A stretch of 8,067 nt of DNA from CAYQOX01 sp964419335. Lineage in GTDB: Bacteria > Hinthialibacterota > Hinthialibacteria > Hinthialibacterales > Hinthialibacteraceae. Location: assembly GCA_964419335.1 (NCBI GenBank), contig CAYQOX010000089.1:1-8067 (forward strand). The letters run 5' to 3'. How positions within the stretch are numbered: position 1 is the first letter of the stretch; every line of letters starts with the position of its first letter. This document shows, piece by piece, positions 1 to 5,839 of this stretch. A model generated the notes under the pieces. That model was not told where the DNA came from and searched no databases. It saw only the letters and a list, made by a program, of their open reading frames with translations. The translations under genes were made by a program, and so were the position numbers.

Positions 1-55
1 GAAACACATCCCCAAGGCGTTTTCACCAAAAAAGTACTCACTTTCGCGATGAGCC
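1..55 (+). mobile_element. MITE copy A, right end only (cut by window start)
   Basis: The first 55 bases match the right third of the three complete copies further on: the block ACATCCCCAAGGCGTT at 6-21, an A-rich link, then GTACTCACTTTCGCGATGAGCC at the end. The last 8 bases, GATGAGCC, are the exact reverse complement of the left end of copy C (GGCTCATC), so this copy keeps the best right terminus of the family. The target duplication cannot be tested because the left end lies outside the window; the right flank starts AAAATACT. It sits about 145 bp beyond the stop codon of the sugar kinase gene, in the same orientation as the other copies. Confidence 0.85.
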
Positions 56-118
56 AAAATACTTTCTCAGCATCATAACCAAGAAACATCTATATATAAA
101 AAGATACGCCTATTCAAA

Positions 119-132
119 CATCTCGTCAGATG
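119..132 (-). terminator. Weak hairpin downstream of the sugar kinase gene
   Basis: CATCT-CGTC-AGATG forms a perfect 5-bp stem with a 4-base loop, about 65 bp past the stop codon of the minus-strand kinase gene. Read on the minus strand, it is followed by TTTGAATAGG rather than a clean T run, and a stronger T-rich stretch comes only about 15 bases later. It is the only hairpin I see between the stop codon and element copy A, so it may be a weak terminator, but the evidence is thin. Confidence 0.25.
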
Positions 133-198
133 AATAGAACCTTGTATCGCAATATTATACAACTTTGCCAATTAAAAAAAATCCGTTTCTCTCCCGCA

Positions 199-1752
199 TC
201 ACTCCACCAAGCCTGCCCCGGCAGCAGGCTGACATATTTCTGCCAGCGGCTCCTCTTTTGCCCAGGAGGAAACGCAAGATCTCAGTACCTCAACCACTTC
301 CTCCGCATTTTCCTCCCGCACCAACACTAAGATCGATCCGCCTAATCCCGCTCCCGTAAGTCCTGCCCCCGCCACGCCCTGCATGCCCCGGCAACAATCC
401 ACCATCCGGTCTAACTCCGGCAGACTACAGCGATACCCCCCCGGCTGAAATTCTAACCGGACTTCATCCACCTCACCCTGCTCGGCGGCTTTTTCTGCCA
501 AAGCCTCCAAATACGCGTCCTCATAGGGCGAACGATACTCCTGGCGGCTCTCTCCCTCCCATCTCGTCACTCGATCCCCATCATGAGAGATATACATCAG
601 TACCCCGGCTTTTTGCACCTTCCCTTCACCCAGCCATTGGGCAAAACGCTTCGCCCGCGCACACTCACTTACGCCAAACAAGAGTACTTCTCTCAAGGGT
701 AGGTCTTGCTCCTCCAAACCAAATAAACTTACGAGTCTTTCCCATTCTTCACGCAACTGGGGATACATCTCCCGCAATTCATGCAAATTGGCCTGCACCG
801 GCACCGATTTTAAACTTTGGTAATACGTCGGCAAGTCAGTCTCCAAGTTCTCCGGCGTTATATCCCGCAAATACTGTAATCGCGTTCGCCATTGGGGATG
901 CGACTCCCGATAAATCGAAAAAGCCGCCTCATAAGCCGCTATCCGCAGATTGAAAATCTCACGCGCCTGAGTCGCCTTCTCTGCCCCAATCCCACTATGC
1001 GCCATCACCGCCACATACCCCTTCGGAAAGGGGCAATGTTCATAGCTTAAGGGTTTAAACCCCACATGGGTCATCATTCCCTTTTTCCCTAACAACATGG
1101 CGGCATGATCCCCCGCTCCTCCACGGGTTCCTACATACCACTCTCCCTCCCCGCATATTTCAACCAAATCCTTATTTTCCAACTCCAAACGATTGGCTTC
1201 TCTCAAAGCCATCACCACCCCAACCACCAAACTGGAAGAAGACGAAAGCCCAGAACCCATAGGAATGTCCCCATCCACCATGAGATTCACTCCTCGTAAG
1301 TTCTGCCCCTCTAACGTATCCTGTAATTTCAACGCCCCGCCTTCCAAATAATTCACCCAATCACCACGGACAAATTCCAATTCTTTCAAAAATCGCAGCC
1401 AATCGCCCCGCTTTTCTTCCGGCAGCCTTTCTCCTATCGAAAAACTCCGTTCCGGAAAATGATCGCTGACATGTGCGGCTACAATCTGATCATCCTCTCT
1501 TGGAGAAAACACCATGACCGTCTCTCGCACGATAGGCACGTAATTACACCAGCCTCCCCGGTGATCAATATGCACTCCCATGAGATTAATCCGGGCAGGC
1601 ACCCGTAACAATAGCACCTCGTATGCTTCTGGAAATCTTCGCTTGAAGGCTTGCCATACACCCTCTAACACAATCCCTCTCTCTTTACACAAAGCCTCTG
1701 ACTCCCCATAATACGTTTTCAACTTTTGAATCATGTATTTTTGATCAAACAA
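199..1752 (-). CDS. Galactokinase-family GHMP sugar kinase
   Basis: This is a 517-residue cytoplasmic ATP-dependent sugar kinase of the GHMP superfamily. Three signatures appear in order: RINLMGVHIDHRGG (54-67, galactokinase signature), PMGSGLSSSSS (164-174, phosphate-binding loop) and AGAGLTGAGLGG (461-472, motif 3). The catalytic pair of galactokinases seems kept: Arg54 and Asp215 in RGGAGDHAAM. The Glu of the usual GEHTDY sugar-binding motif is Val60 and the Tyr is His64, so galactose may not be the substrate. It is longer than typical galactokinases (about 380-400 residues), with about 45 extra N-terminal residues and extra sequence between about 280 and 355. The start is TTG at 1752: AAGGGGG lies 6 bases upstream (1759-1765), whereas the first ATG, codon 7, is too far from it. 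It is transcribed alone, between element copies A and B. The family call is firm; the substrate is unknown. Confidence 0.9.
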   Translation of the reverse strand: MFDQKYMIQKLKTYYGESEALCKERGIVLEGVWQAFKRRFPEAYEVLLLRVPARINLMGVHIDHRGGWCNYVPIVRETVMVFSPREDDQIVAAHVSDHFPERSFSIGERLPEEKRGDWLRFLKELEFVRGDWVNYLEGGALKLQDTLEGQNLRGVNLMVDGDIPMGSGLSSSSSLVVGVVMALREANRLELENKDLVEICGEGEWYVGTRGGAGDHAAMLLGKKGMMTHVGFKPLSYEHCPFPKGYVAVMAHSGIGAEKATQAREIFNLRIAAYEAAFSIYRESHPQWRTRLQYLRDITPENLETDLPTYYQSLKSVPVQANLHELREMYPQLREEWERLVSLFGLEEQDLPLREVLLFGVSECARAKRFAQWLGEGKVQKAGVLMYISHDGDRVTRWEGESRQEYRSPYEDAYLEALAEKAAEQGEVDEVRLEFQPGGYRCSLPELDRMVDCCRGMQGVAGAGLTGAGLGGSILVLVREENAEEVVEVLRSCVSSWAKEEPLAEICQPAAGAGLVE

Positions 1753-1758
1753 TAGTAT

Positions 1759-1765
1759 CCCCCTT
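1759..1765 (-). promoter_or_regulatory. Ribosome binding site fixing the TTG start
   Basis: On the minus strand these bases read AAGGGGG, a strong Shine-Dalgarno sequence, followed by six bases (ATACTA) and then TTG at 1752. The alternative ATG at codon 7 would be 24 bases away, outside the normal range. This is the main reason for choosing the unusual TTG start. Confidence 0.7.
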
Positions 1766-1812
1766 CATTTCCATATCATATCCTAGATGCGACTCACAAA
1801 TGCATGAATTTT

Positions 1813-2040
1813 GGTTCATCCTGGATTTGAGTCCTTTTTGATACATTGAAAAAGAAACATAACATGATTCTATAGCGAAACCGATGACTTTTTTCAATCC
1901 TAATGAATCGAACCAAAACGCCGAAGGGGCTTGTGTGGAGCGGCTTTCGGAGCAAGCGGCCCTTAAGGCCGCGCGGAGATAAGCGCAACACATCCCCAAG
2001 GCGTTTTCTCCCAAAAAAATACTCACTTTCGTGATGATCT
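1813..2040 (+). mobile_element. MITE copy B, complete, with perfect 8-bp target duplication
   Basis: This 228-bp non-autonomous element begins GGTTCATCCTGGATTTGAGT and ends with the imperfect inverse, ACTCACTTTCGTGATGATCT; about 19 of the outer 28 positions pair. It is flanked by TGAATTTT at 1805-1812 and TGAATTTT at 2041-2048, a perfect 8-bp direct repeat that marks transposition. Inside, ATTGAA (1845-1850) pairs with TTCAAT (1893-1898), and a GC-rich core from AAAACGCC (1915-1922) to GGCGTTTT (2000-2007) folds with nested GGGG/CCCC and GTGT/ACAC helices and a GCGGCC-CTTAA-GGCCGC hairpin. It carries no transposase. The GG(C/T)TC ends and 8-bp AT-rich duplication resemble the ISL3 family, which is only a suggestion. 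It occupies the divergent region between the sugar kinase and the glycine-rich protein gene. Confidence 0.9.
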
Positions 2041-2110
2041 TGAATTTTCTAATTTCATCTCCCGGGATGATAGATTTCTCTCAGAAAAAATGCTATTTTC
2101 CCCTAATGAC

Positions 2111-2139
2111 TTGCCGTGAAAAAATAATTTTACTATAAT
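2111..2139 (+). promoter_or_regulatory. Sigma-70-type promoter of the glycine-rich protein gene
   Basis: TTGCCG at 2111-2116 and a perfect TATAAT at 2134-2139 are separated by exactly 17 bases. Transcription would start near 2146, giving a leader of about 40 bases before the chosen ATG at 2187. This rules against the upstream in-frame ATG at 2145, which would sit at or before the transcript start. The promoter lies about 60 bp beyond the right target duplication of element copy B, so the insertion left it intact. Confidence 0.7.
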
Positions 2140-2186
2140 TTATTATGAATAAGGATATCCTTAGAAACCAATTGGAGTATCGAAAA

Positions 2187-2990
2187 ATGAGAAATATATT
2201 TTTTGTTGCCATGCTTGCCCTGGTGAGTAGTTCAGCATTCACCCAAGAAGGCGATCTTCCTCCTGCCCAAGAAATGCAAGATGAAATGCAAAGCGAAAGC
2301 ACGGGAGGATTTGACCAAGCCGCCTTGCAAGCAAATCAGGCCTTCAACCAACTTCGCCAACGTCAATTTCGGGCAGCTCTTCAACTCTATGAACAAGCCG
2401 CTTCCACCGATGATAATTACACTAAAATGGTAGACTTTGTCCAAAGCATCCTTGATCGCATTAAAGAACTGGAAGAAGAATGGCAAGATATTTTCGGCGA
2501 AGCGCAACAACCCGAATTTCGAATGGAATCCGTCGACAAAGAAAAAATTGACAGAATGCTCGAGTTCCAATTCAAACAATATGCGGGAGGTCAATCCTTA
2601 GGCGAACTCGGGATGATAGGTAATATACCCTTGACTGACTTAGGCTTAGATTTTGAAGGGGCTGAAAATATGGTCCTTGCCGAATACCTCGGTTGGATCA
2701 GCCCCCGCTCCGCCAACGAACGGATTTGGGATCGCATCCGCAGACATTCCCTTCGCCGCCAACTCACTTATGCCAAACTGGAAATCTATCAACAACAACG
2801 CCAAGAACGCATCCAGCGCGTCGAAGACCTGCGCCGTCGTAAACTTGAACGCCAAGGCGGCCAAATTGGCGGTGGCTTCACCGGCGGTGGTGGCTTCGGC
2901 GGCGGCATGGGCGGCGGTATGGGCGGTGGCTTCGGCGGCGGTATGGGCGGTATGGGCGGAGGCTTTGGTGGCGGTATGGGTGGATTTTAA
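2187..2990 (+). CDS. Exported protein with helical middle and glycine-rich tail
   Basis: I do not recognise a named family. The predicted 267-residue protein starts with a signal peptide (MRN, hydrophobic IFFVAMLALVSSSAFT, probable cleavage near residues 17-20), so it should be periplasmic, outer membrane or surface located. Residues 42-105 are Gln/Glu-rich and helical and could form a tetratricopeptide-like or coiled-coil hairpin. Residues 178-223 are strongly basic and Gln/Arg-rich. Residues 224-267 are almost only Gly with Met or Phe about every fourth position. The start at 2187 is chosen because GGAG (2174-2177) lies 9 bases upstream, the signal peptide begins there, and the promoter would start transcription after the in-frame ATG at 2145. 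It has its own promoter and a strong terminator, so it is monocistronic. Its function is unknown; a structural or envelope role is only a guess. Confidence 0.8.
   Translation: MRNIFFVAMLALVSSSAFTQEGDLPPAQEMQDEMQSESTGGFDQAALQANQAFNQLRQRQFRAALQLYEQAASTDDNYTKMVDFVQSILDRIKELEEEWQDIFGEAQQPEFRMESVDKEKIDRMLEFQFKQYAGGQSLGELGMIGNIPLTDLGLDFEGAENMVLAEYLGWISPRSANERIWDRIRRHSLRRQLTYAKLEIYQQQRQERIQRVEDLRRRKLERQGGQIGGGFTGGGGFGGGMGGGMGGGFGGGMGGMGGGFGGGMGGF
2856..2987 (+). repeat. In-frame GGGM/GGGF coding microrepeat
   Basis: The 3' end of the glycine-rich protein gene is a run of GGC/GGT codons broken by ATG or TTC/TTT roughly every fourth codon, giving GGGM, GGGF and GGM units. At DNA level the unit is about 12 bp (GGCGGCGGTATG and variants). 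Such a tract can gain or lose units by slippage in frame, so its length may vary among strains. Confidence 0.75.
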
Positions 2991-3041
2991 TCCCACTCCC
3001 CCTCGCCAAAAGCCCCTATTCCTGTTATTGAAGAGAGCAAC

Positions 3042-3076
3042 AAGAGCGGAAAGATCAACCTCTTCCGCTCTTTTTA
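3042..3076 (+). terminator. Strong intrinsic terminator after the glycine-rich protein gene
   Basis: AAGAGCGGAA (3042-3051) pairs perfectly with TTCCGCTCTT (3063-3072), a 10-bp stem with an 11-base loop, and runs straight into TTTTTATTT. It is about 50 bp after the stop codon at 2990 and only about 33 bp before the next gene, so it should separate the two transcripts. Confidence 0.85.
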
Positions 3077-3108
3077 TTTCAGCTCTTTTCCATTATGTTT
3101 TCTATATC

Positions 3109-3804
3109 ATGACATCTAAAGGACAATGCGTTTTCTTCGCCGATCTCCATCACCCCGGCGGTCATCACGAAGAAATCAATCACATGTTCAATGAGATCCC
3201 CACCAACACTTGGAGAATCTTCTTCCTCGGGGACACCTTTCACTTCTGGATCAATGAATCCAACTACATCCAGAATCAATACGCCCCCTTTCTTTCTCAT
3301 CTCCAAACCTTAGCCAAACAAGGAATCGAACTTTTCTTTCTCGAAGGAAACCGGGATTTTCTCGCCTCCCATTATTTTGAAAATCAACCCTGGATCGATG
3401 TCCTTTCCAATCCGACCATTACTGAAATGAGCGGCCGCGTCGTCTATATCGGCCATGGCGATGAACTCTGCTGGAACGATTACGCCTACCAATTTTACAA
3501 ATCCTTGATCCGTTCACGCCCCTCCCGCTGGGTCGCTGACCGTATCCCCAAAAAAATGCGCCGCTCCCTCGCCGATCGCATGTCCCAAACAAGCGAAAAA
3601 ATTGTCTCCGGAAAATCCCAAAACACCTTGCACGTTCCCCATCGCGCTTACCAATCGATCATCGCTTCCGGCATCGATCTCATTATTCACGGCCATATTC
3701 ATGAATCCTACCAGCGTGACTACTCTGCTGGTACAACCCAAGGAAAGGTCATCAGCTTCGGCTGGAAGGACGAAAAAAGAAATTTTCTCCATTTCGAAAG
3801 CTAA
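3109..3804 (+). CDS. lpxH: UDP-2,3-diacylglucosamine diphosphatase (LpxH-like)
   Basis: This is a 231-residue calcineurin-like metallophosphoesterase of the LpxH type, close to the 240 residues of the Escherichia coli enzyme. LpxH cleaves UDP-2,3-diacylglucosamine to lipid X and UMP at the cytoplasmic face of the inner membrane, an early step of lipid A synthesis. The metal-site motifs are all visible and correctly spaced: FFADLH (Asp12, His14), FLGDTFHFW (Asp42), GNRDF (Asn81, Arg82, Asp83), GHGDELC (His116) and HGHIH (His196, His198). The region DDAGYQ of E. coli LpxH is matched by NDYAYQ. ATG 3109 is the only sensible start: in-frame codons before it run back through the terminator and out of phase into the preceding gene. 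No Shine-Dalgarno sequence is visible. A related sugar-nucleotide phosphoesterase cannot be excluded. Confidence 0.85.
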   Translation: MTSKGQCVFFADLHHPGGHHEEINHMFNEIPTNTWRIFFLGDTFHFWINESNYIQNQYAPFLSHLQTLAKQGIELFFLEGNRDFLASHYFENQPWIDVLSNPTITEMSGRVVYIGHGDELCWNDYAYQFYKSLIRSRPSRWVADRIPKKMRRSLADRMSQTSEKIVSGKSQNTLHVPHRAYQSIIASGIDLIIHGHIHESYQRDYSAGTTQGKVISFGWKDEKRNFLHFES

Positions 3805-3827
3805 AGGCTTCTTAGCTGTTGTTTCTT
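3799..3827 (+). terminator. Possible weak terminator overlapping the lpxH-like stop codon
   Basis: AGCTAA (3799-3804, including the TAA stop) pairs with TTAGCT (3812-3817) around a 7-base loop, followed by the T-rich stretch GTTGTTTCTTT. The stem is only 6 bp and AT-rich, so termination would be inefficient. Confidence 0.35.
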
Positions 3828-3879
3828 TAAAGTCTTGCCTTATCATATCCCTCATAAACCTTAATTATATGAATTTCTC

Positions 3880-3906
3880 TTGAATTTAACTCTTTCTGGA
3901 ATTCAA
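3880..3906 (+). promoter_or_regulatory. Inverted repeat, candidate operator of the Lrp/AsnC gene
   Basis: TTGAATT (3880-3886) and AATTCAA (3900-3906) are perfect inverse copies separated by 13 bases, centred about 70 bp upstream of the regulator start codon. Regulators of the Lrp/AsnC family often bind AT-rich palindromes in front of their own operon, so this is a reasonable autoregulation site, but the link rests only on position and symmetry. I could not place a convincing -35/-10 pair in this 160-bp gap. Confidence 0.35.
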
Positions 3907-3963
3907 CCGTATTTTCTTTAAAAGACTTAATAGATATCTCGTACTCAATAAAGGAGCCCGGCC

Positions 3964-4452
3964 ATGCCTTTGCGTAGCAAAATTCTCGATATTCTCGAAC
4001 GTGACGCTCGTATCCCTCCCAACGAAGTCGCAGTCATGATCGGCGAAAAAGAAGAAATCGTCGAAAAAGAAATCCGCAAAATGGAAAAAGACGGTATCAT
4101 CCTTGGTTACAAAACCATCATCAATCCCGAACGCGCTCTTTCCGACAAAGTGGCTTGTCTCATCGAAGTTTCTGTCCAGCCCGAAAAGGACCACGGGTTC
4201 GATAAAATCGCCGAACGTATCTACAATTTCCCCGAAGTGAAATCCGTCTTCCTTATGTCCGGCGCCTACGACCTTCAAGTCATGATCGAAGGAAAATCCA
4301 TGCGCGAAATTGCGGACTTTGTCATCGAAAAACTATCTGTACTCCCTAATGTCCGCTCTACCGCCTCCCATTTCCTCCTCAAGAAATATAAAGAATTAGG
4401 AATGATTCTGGTCGAACATGAAAAGCGCGAACGAATGCCGGTTTCACCTTAA
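3964..4452 (+). CDS. Lrp/AsnC family transcriptional regulator
   Basis: This 162-residue protein has an N-terminal winged helix (about 3-50: KILDILERDARIPPNEVA, then GIILGYKTIINPE) and a C-terminal RAM ligand-binding domain (about 62-140) with the typical VFLMSGAYDLQV turn around residues 95-107. Lrp/AsnC proteins form dimers and octamers that bind DNA and sense amino acids. The recognition-helix region (GEKEEIVEKEI, 27-37) is unusually acidic and lacks the Ser common there. AAGGAG at 3951-3956 lies 7 bases before the ATG, an ideal ribosome binding site. The gene ends 24 bp before an aminotransferase gene, clearly in one operon; the same pair occurs in Bacillus subtilis as alaR-alaT. It probably controls the aminotransferase and itself in response to an amino acid; alanine is an inference. 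Confidence 0.9.
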   Translation: MPLRSKILDILERDARIPPNEVAVMIGEKEEIVEKEIRKMEKDGIILGYKTIINPERALSDKVACLIEVSVQPEKDHGFDKIAERIYNFPEVKSVFLMSGAYDLQVMIEGKSMREIADFVIEKLSVLPNVRSTASHFLLKKYKELGMILVEHEKRERMPVSP

Positions 4453-4476
4453 GTCTAAAGATCTAAGGGGTAAATC

Positions 4477-5667
4477 ATGGTCACCAAACCTTCCAAAATA
4501 ACATCCCAAAAACCGACCCAACGCGTGAATCAACTCGTGCAACACCTCCCCCCCTCTGGCATCCGCGAGTTTTTTGAACTGGTCATGGGCAAAGATGAGG
4601 TCATTTCCCTTGGGGTCGGTGAACCCGACTTCACCACCCCGTGGCATATTTGCGAAGCTGGCATTTACTCCATCGAAACCGGCCATACCAGCTACACCTC
4701 CAATAGCGGTATTTTTGAACTCCGGGAAGAAATTACGGCGTTTTTAGAAAGCAAATACCAAACCTCCTATGACCCCAAAACCGAAGTCCTGATCACCGTC
4801 GGTGGCAGCGAAGCCCTGGATCTCTCCTTTCGCAGCCTCCTGGAACCCGGGGATGAGGTCATCGTTATCGACCCTTCGTTTGTTTCCTACGCGCCGCTGG
4901 TTATCCTCGCAGGCGGTATCCCCATTCGCATTTCTACCACCCTGGAAAATGAATTTCTCCCCACCATAGAACAATTAGACAACGCCCTCACCCCCAAAAC
5001 CAAAGCCCTCATCATTAACTATCCCAACAATCCCTCCGGGGCTTCACTTACCCCTTCTCTCTCCAAAGCCCTTGCTGAATGGGTGCTTCGCCATAACCTC
5101 CTTCTCATCAGTGACGAAATCTATGTACCCCTTAGCTACGATCACCCCTCTCCCTCCTTCTGCGCCTATCCCGAATTACGCGATCACCTCATCTTGATTC
5201 ATGGTTTTTCCAAAGCATGGGCTATGACGGGATGGCGTCTTGGCTTCGCTTGTGCGCCCGCAGATATCATCGCAGCCATGACCAAAATCCACCAATATTC
5301 CATCATGTGCGCTTCCACCACCGCCCAAAAAGCCGCGCTGGAAGCCTTACGCCATGGAGACGATGAAGTCTCCGAAATGCTCCGTGAATACGATGCCCGA
5401 CGTCGTTTTATCACCCACCACTTTAACCGCCTGGGTCTGAAATGCCTGCTGCCCAAGGGGGCGTTTTACGCTTTCCCCTCGGTTCAATCCACCGGCTTAA
5501 CCTCTCAGCAATTTGCCGAACAATTGCTGGAACAAGAAAATGTCGCCGTGGTTCCCGGAAACGCTTTCGGCGCTTGCGGCGAAGGTCACGTCCGATGCTC
5601 CTACGCCACCTCTTTAGAAGAAATCCGTGAGGCCATTCACCGCATCGAACGTTTTCTGAATAAATGA
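4477..5667 (+). CDS. PLP-dependent class I/II aminotransferase (AlaT/aspartate-aminotransferase type)
   Basis: This 396-residue fold-type I aminotransferase is cytoplasmic and moves an amino group between an amino acid and a 2-oxo acid. Motifs run in the expected order: GVGEPDFTTP (46-55), TVGGSEALD (107-115), NYPNNPSG (181-188), ISDEIY (211-216, Asp213 and Tyr216 contacting PLP), GFSKAWAMTGWRLGF (243-257, Lys246 forming the Schiff base, Arg254 binding the cofactor phosphate) and PGNAFGACGEGHVRCSYA (360-377, Arg373 binding the substrate carboxylate). The length is normal for the family. AAGGGG at 4465-4470 lies 6 bases before the ATG. It follows the Lrp/AsnC gene by 24 bp. The gene pair suggests alanine transaminase, but aspartate or aromatic substrates cannot be excluded from sequence alone. 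No terminator follows closely; the first good candidate is about 310 bp downstream. Confidence 0.92.
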   Translation: MVTKPSKITSQKPTQRVNQLVQHLPPSGIREFFELVMGKDEVISLGVGEPDFTTPWHICEAGIYSIETGHTSYTSNSGIFELREEITAFLESKYQTSYDPKTEVLITVGGSEALDLSFRSLLEPGDEVIVIDPSFVSYAPLVILAGGIPIRISTTLENEFLPTIEQLDNALTPKTKALIINYPNNPSGASLTPSLSKALAEWVLRHNLLLISDEIYVPLSYDHPSPSFCAYPELRDHLILIHGFSKAWAMTGWRLGFACAPADIIAAMTKIHQYSIMCASTTAQKAALEALRHGDDEVSEMLREYDARRRFITHHFNRLGLKCLLPKGAFYAFPSVQSTGLTSQQFAEQLLEQENVAVVPGNAFGACGEGHVRCSYATSLEEIREAIHRIERFLNK

Positions 5668-5794
5668 ACCTAAAACATGCTGCAAGAGTACTTTACCAGA
5701 GCATTACGTTATATTTCTGTCTCCCCGCTTTTCCCCATTCTCCCCCTCCCACCCTAAAAGATCACGCCGAATTTGCCACCCATTCTACATAAGT
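5668..5794. other. Intergenic spacer with a pyrimidine-rich tract
   Basis: I see no gene here. From about 5713 to 5757 the plus strand is almost all C and T, with very few purines. It may only be untranslated 3' sequence of the aminotransferase transcript. No clear promoter or terminator is present in it. Confidence 0.5.
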
Positions 5795-5803
5795 GGAGGA
5801 GTA

Positions 5804-5839
5804 ATGTGCGCACGTTTGATTTCAGGAATCTCGCAATAA
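5804..5839 (+). CDS. Possible 11-residue micro-ORF with a strong ribosome binding site
   Basis: GGAGGA at 5795-5800 is followed three bases later by ATG and eleven codons reading MCARLISGISQ, then TAA at 5837-5839. The Shine-Dalgarno match is the best in the window, although the spacing is slightly short. The stop codon lies in the loop of the first downstream hairpin (CTCGCAA/TTGTGAG, 5830-5846). This resembles a leader peptide placed before an RNA fold, but no gene follows on the plus strand, and it could be chance. Confidence 0.25.
   Translation: MCARLISGISQ

Noticed and set aside
1766..1812. Minus-strand promoter for the sugar kinase using TATGAT-like and TTGTGA-like hexamers
   Set aside because: The spacing between the two is about 13 bases, too short for a normal promoter, so I do not list it.
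1745..2026. Minus-strand reading frames across MITE copies B, C and D that begin with similar residues (GTG start, then S-x-F) and share a HTSPFGV-like stretch in C and D
   Set aside because: The similarity comes from the repeated DNA. Copy B shifts frame relative to C and D soon after the start, copy A differs again, and changes fit hairpin pairing rather than codons. No ribosome binding site precedes the GTG. I treat them as non-coding.
2145..2186. Upstream ATG at 2145 as the start of the exported protein
   Set aside because: It would put 14 polar residues before the signal peptide, lacks a ribosome binding site, and lies at or before the expected transcript start from the TATAAT at 2134-2139.
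2653..3108. Long upstream extension of the LpxH-like reading frame into the glycine-rich protein gene
   Set aside because: The extension is Ala/Val-rich low-complexity sequence read out of phase from the glycine repeat and passes through the terminator. LpxH homology starts right after ATG 3109.
5805..5825. Group II intron 5' end, because of GTGCGC at 5805-5810
   Set aside because: Six bases are not evidence. No domain V hairpin, reverse transcriptase or 3' boundary is visible before the next element.
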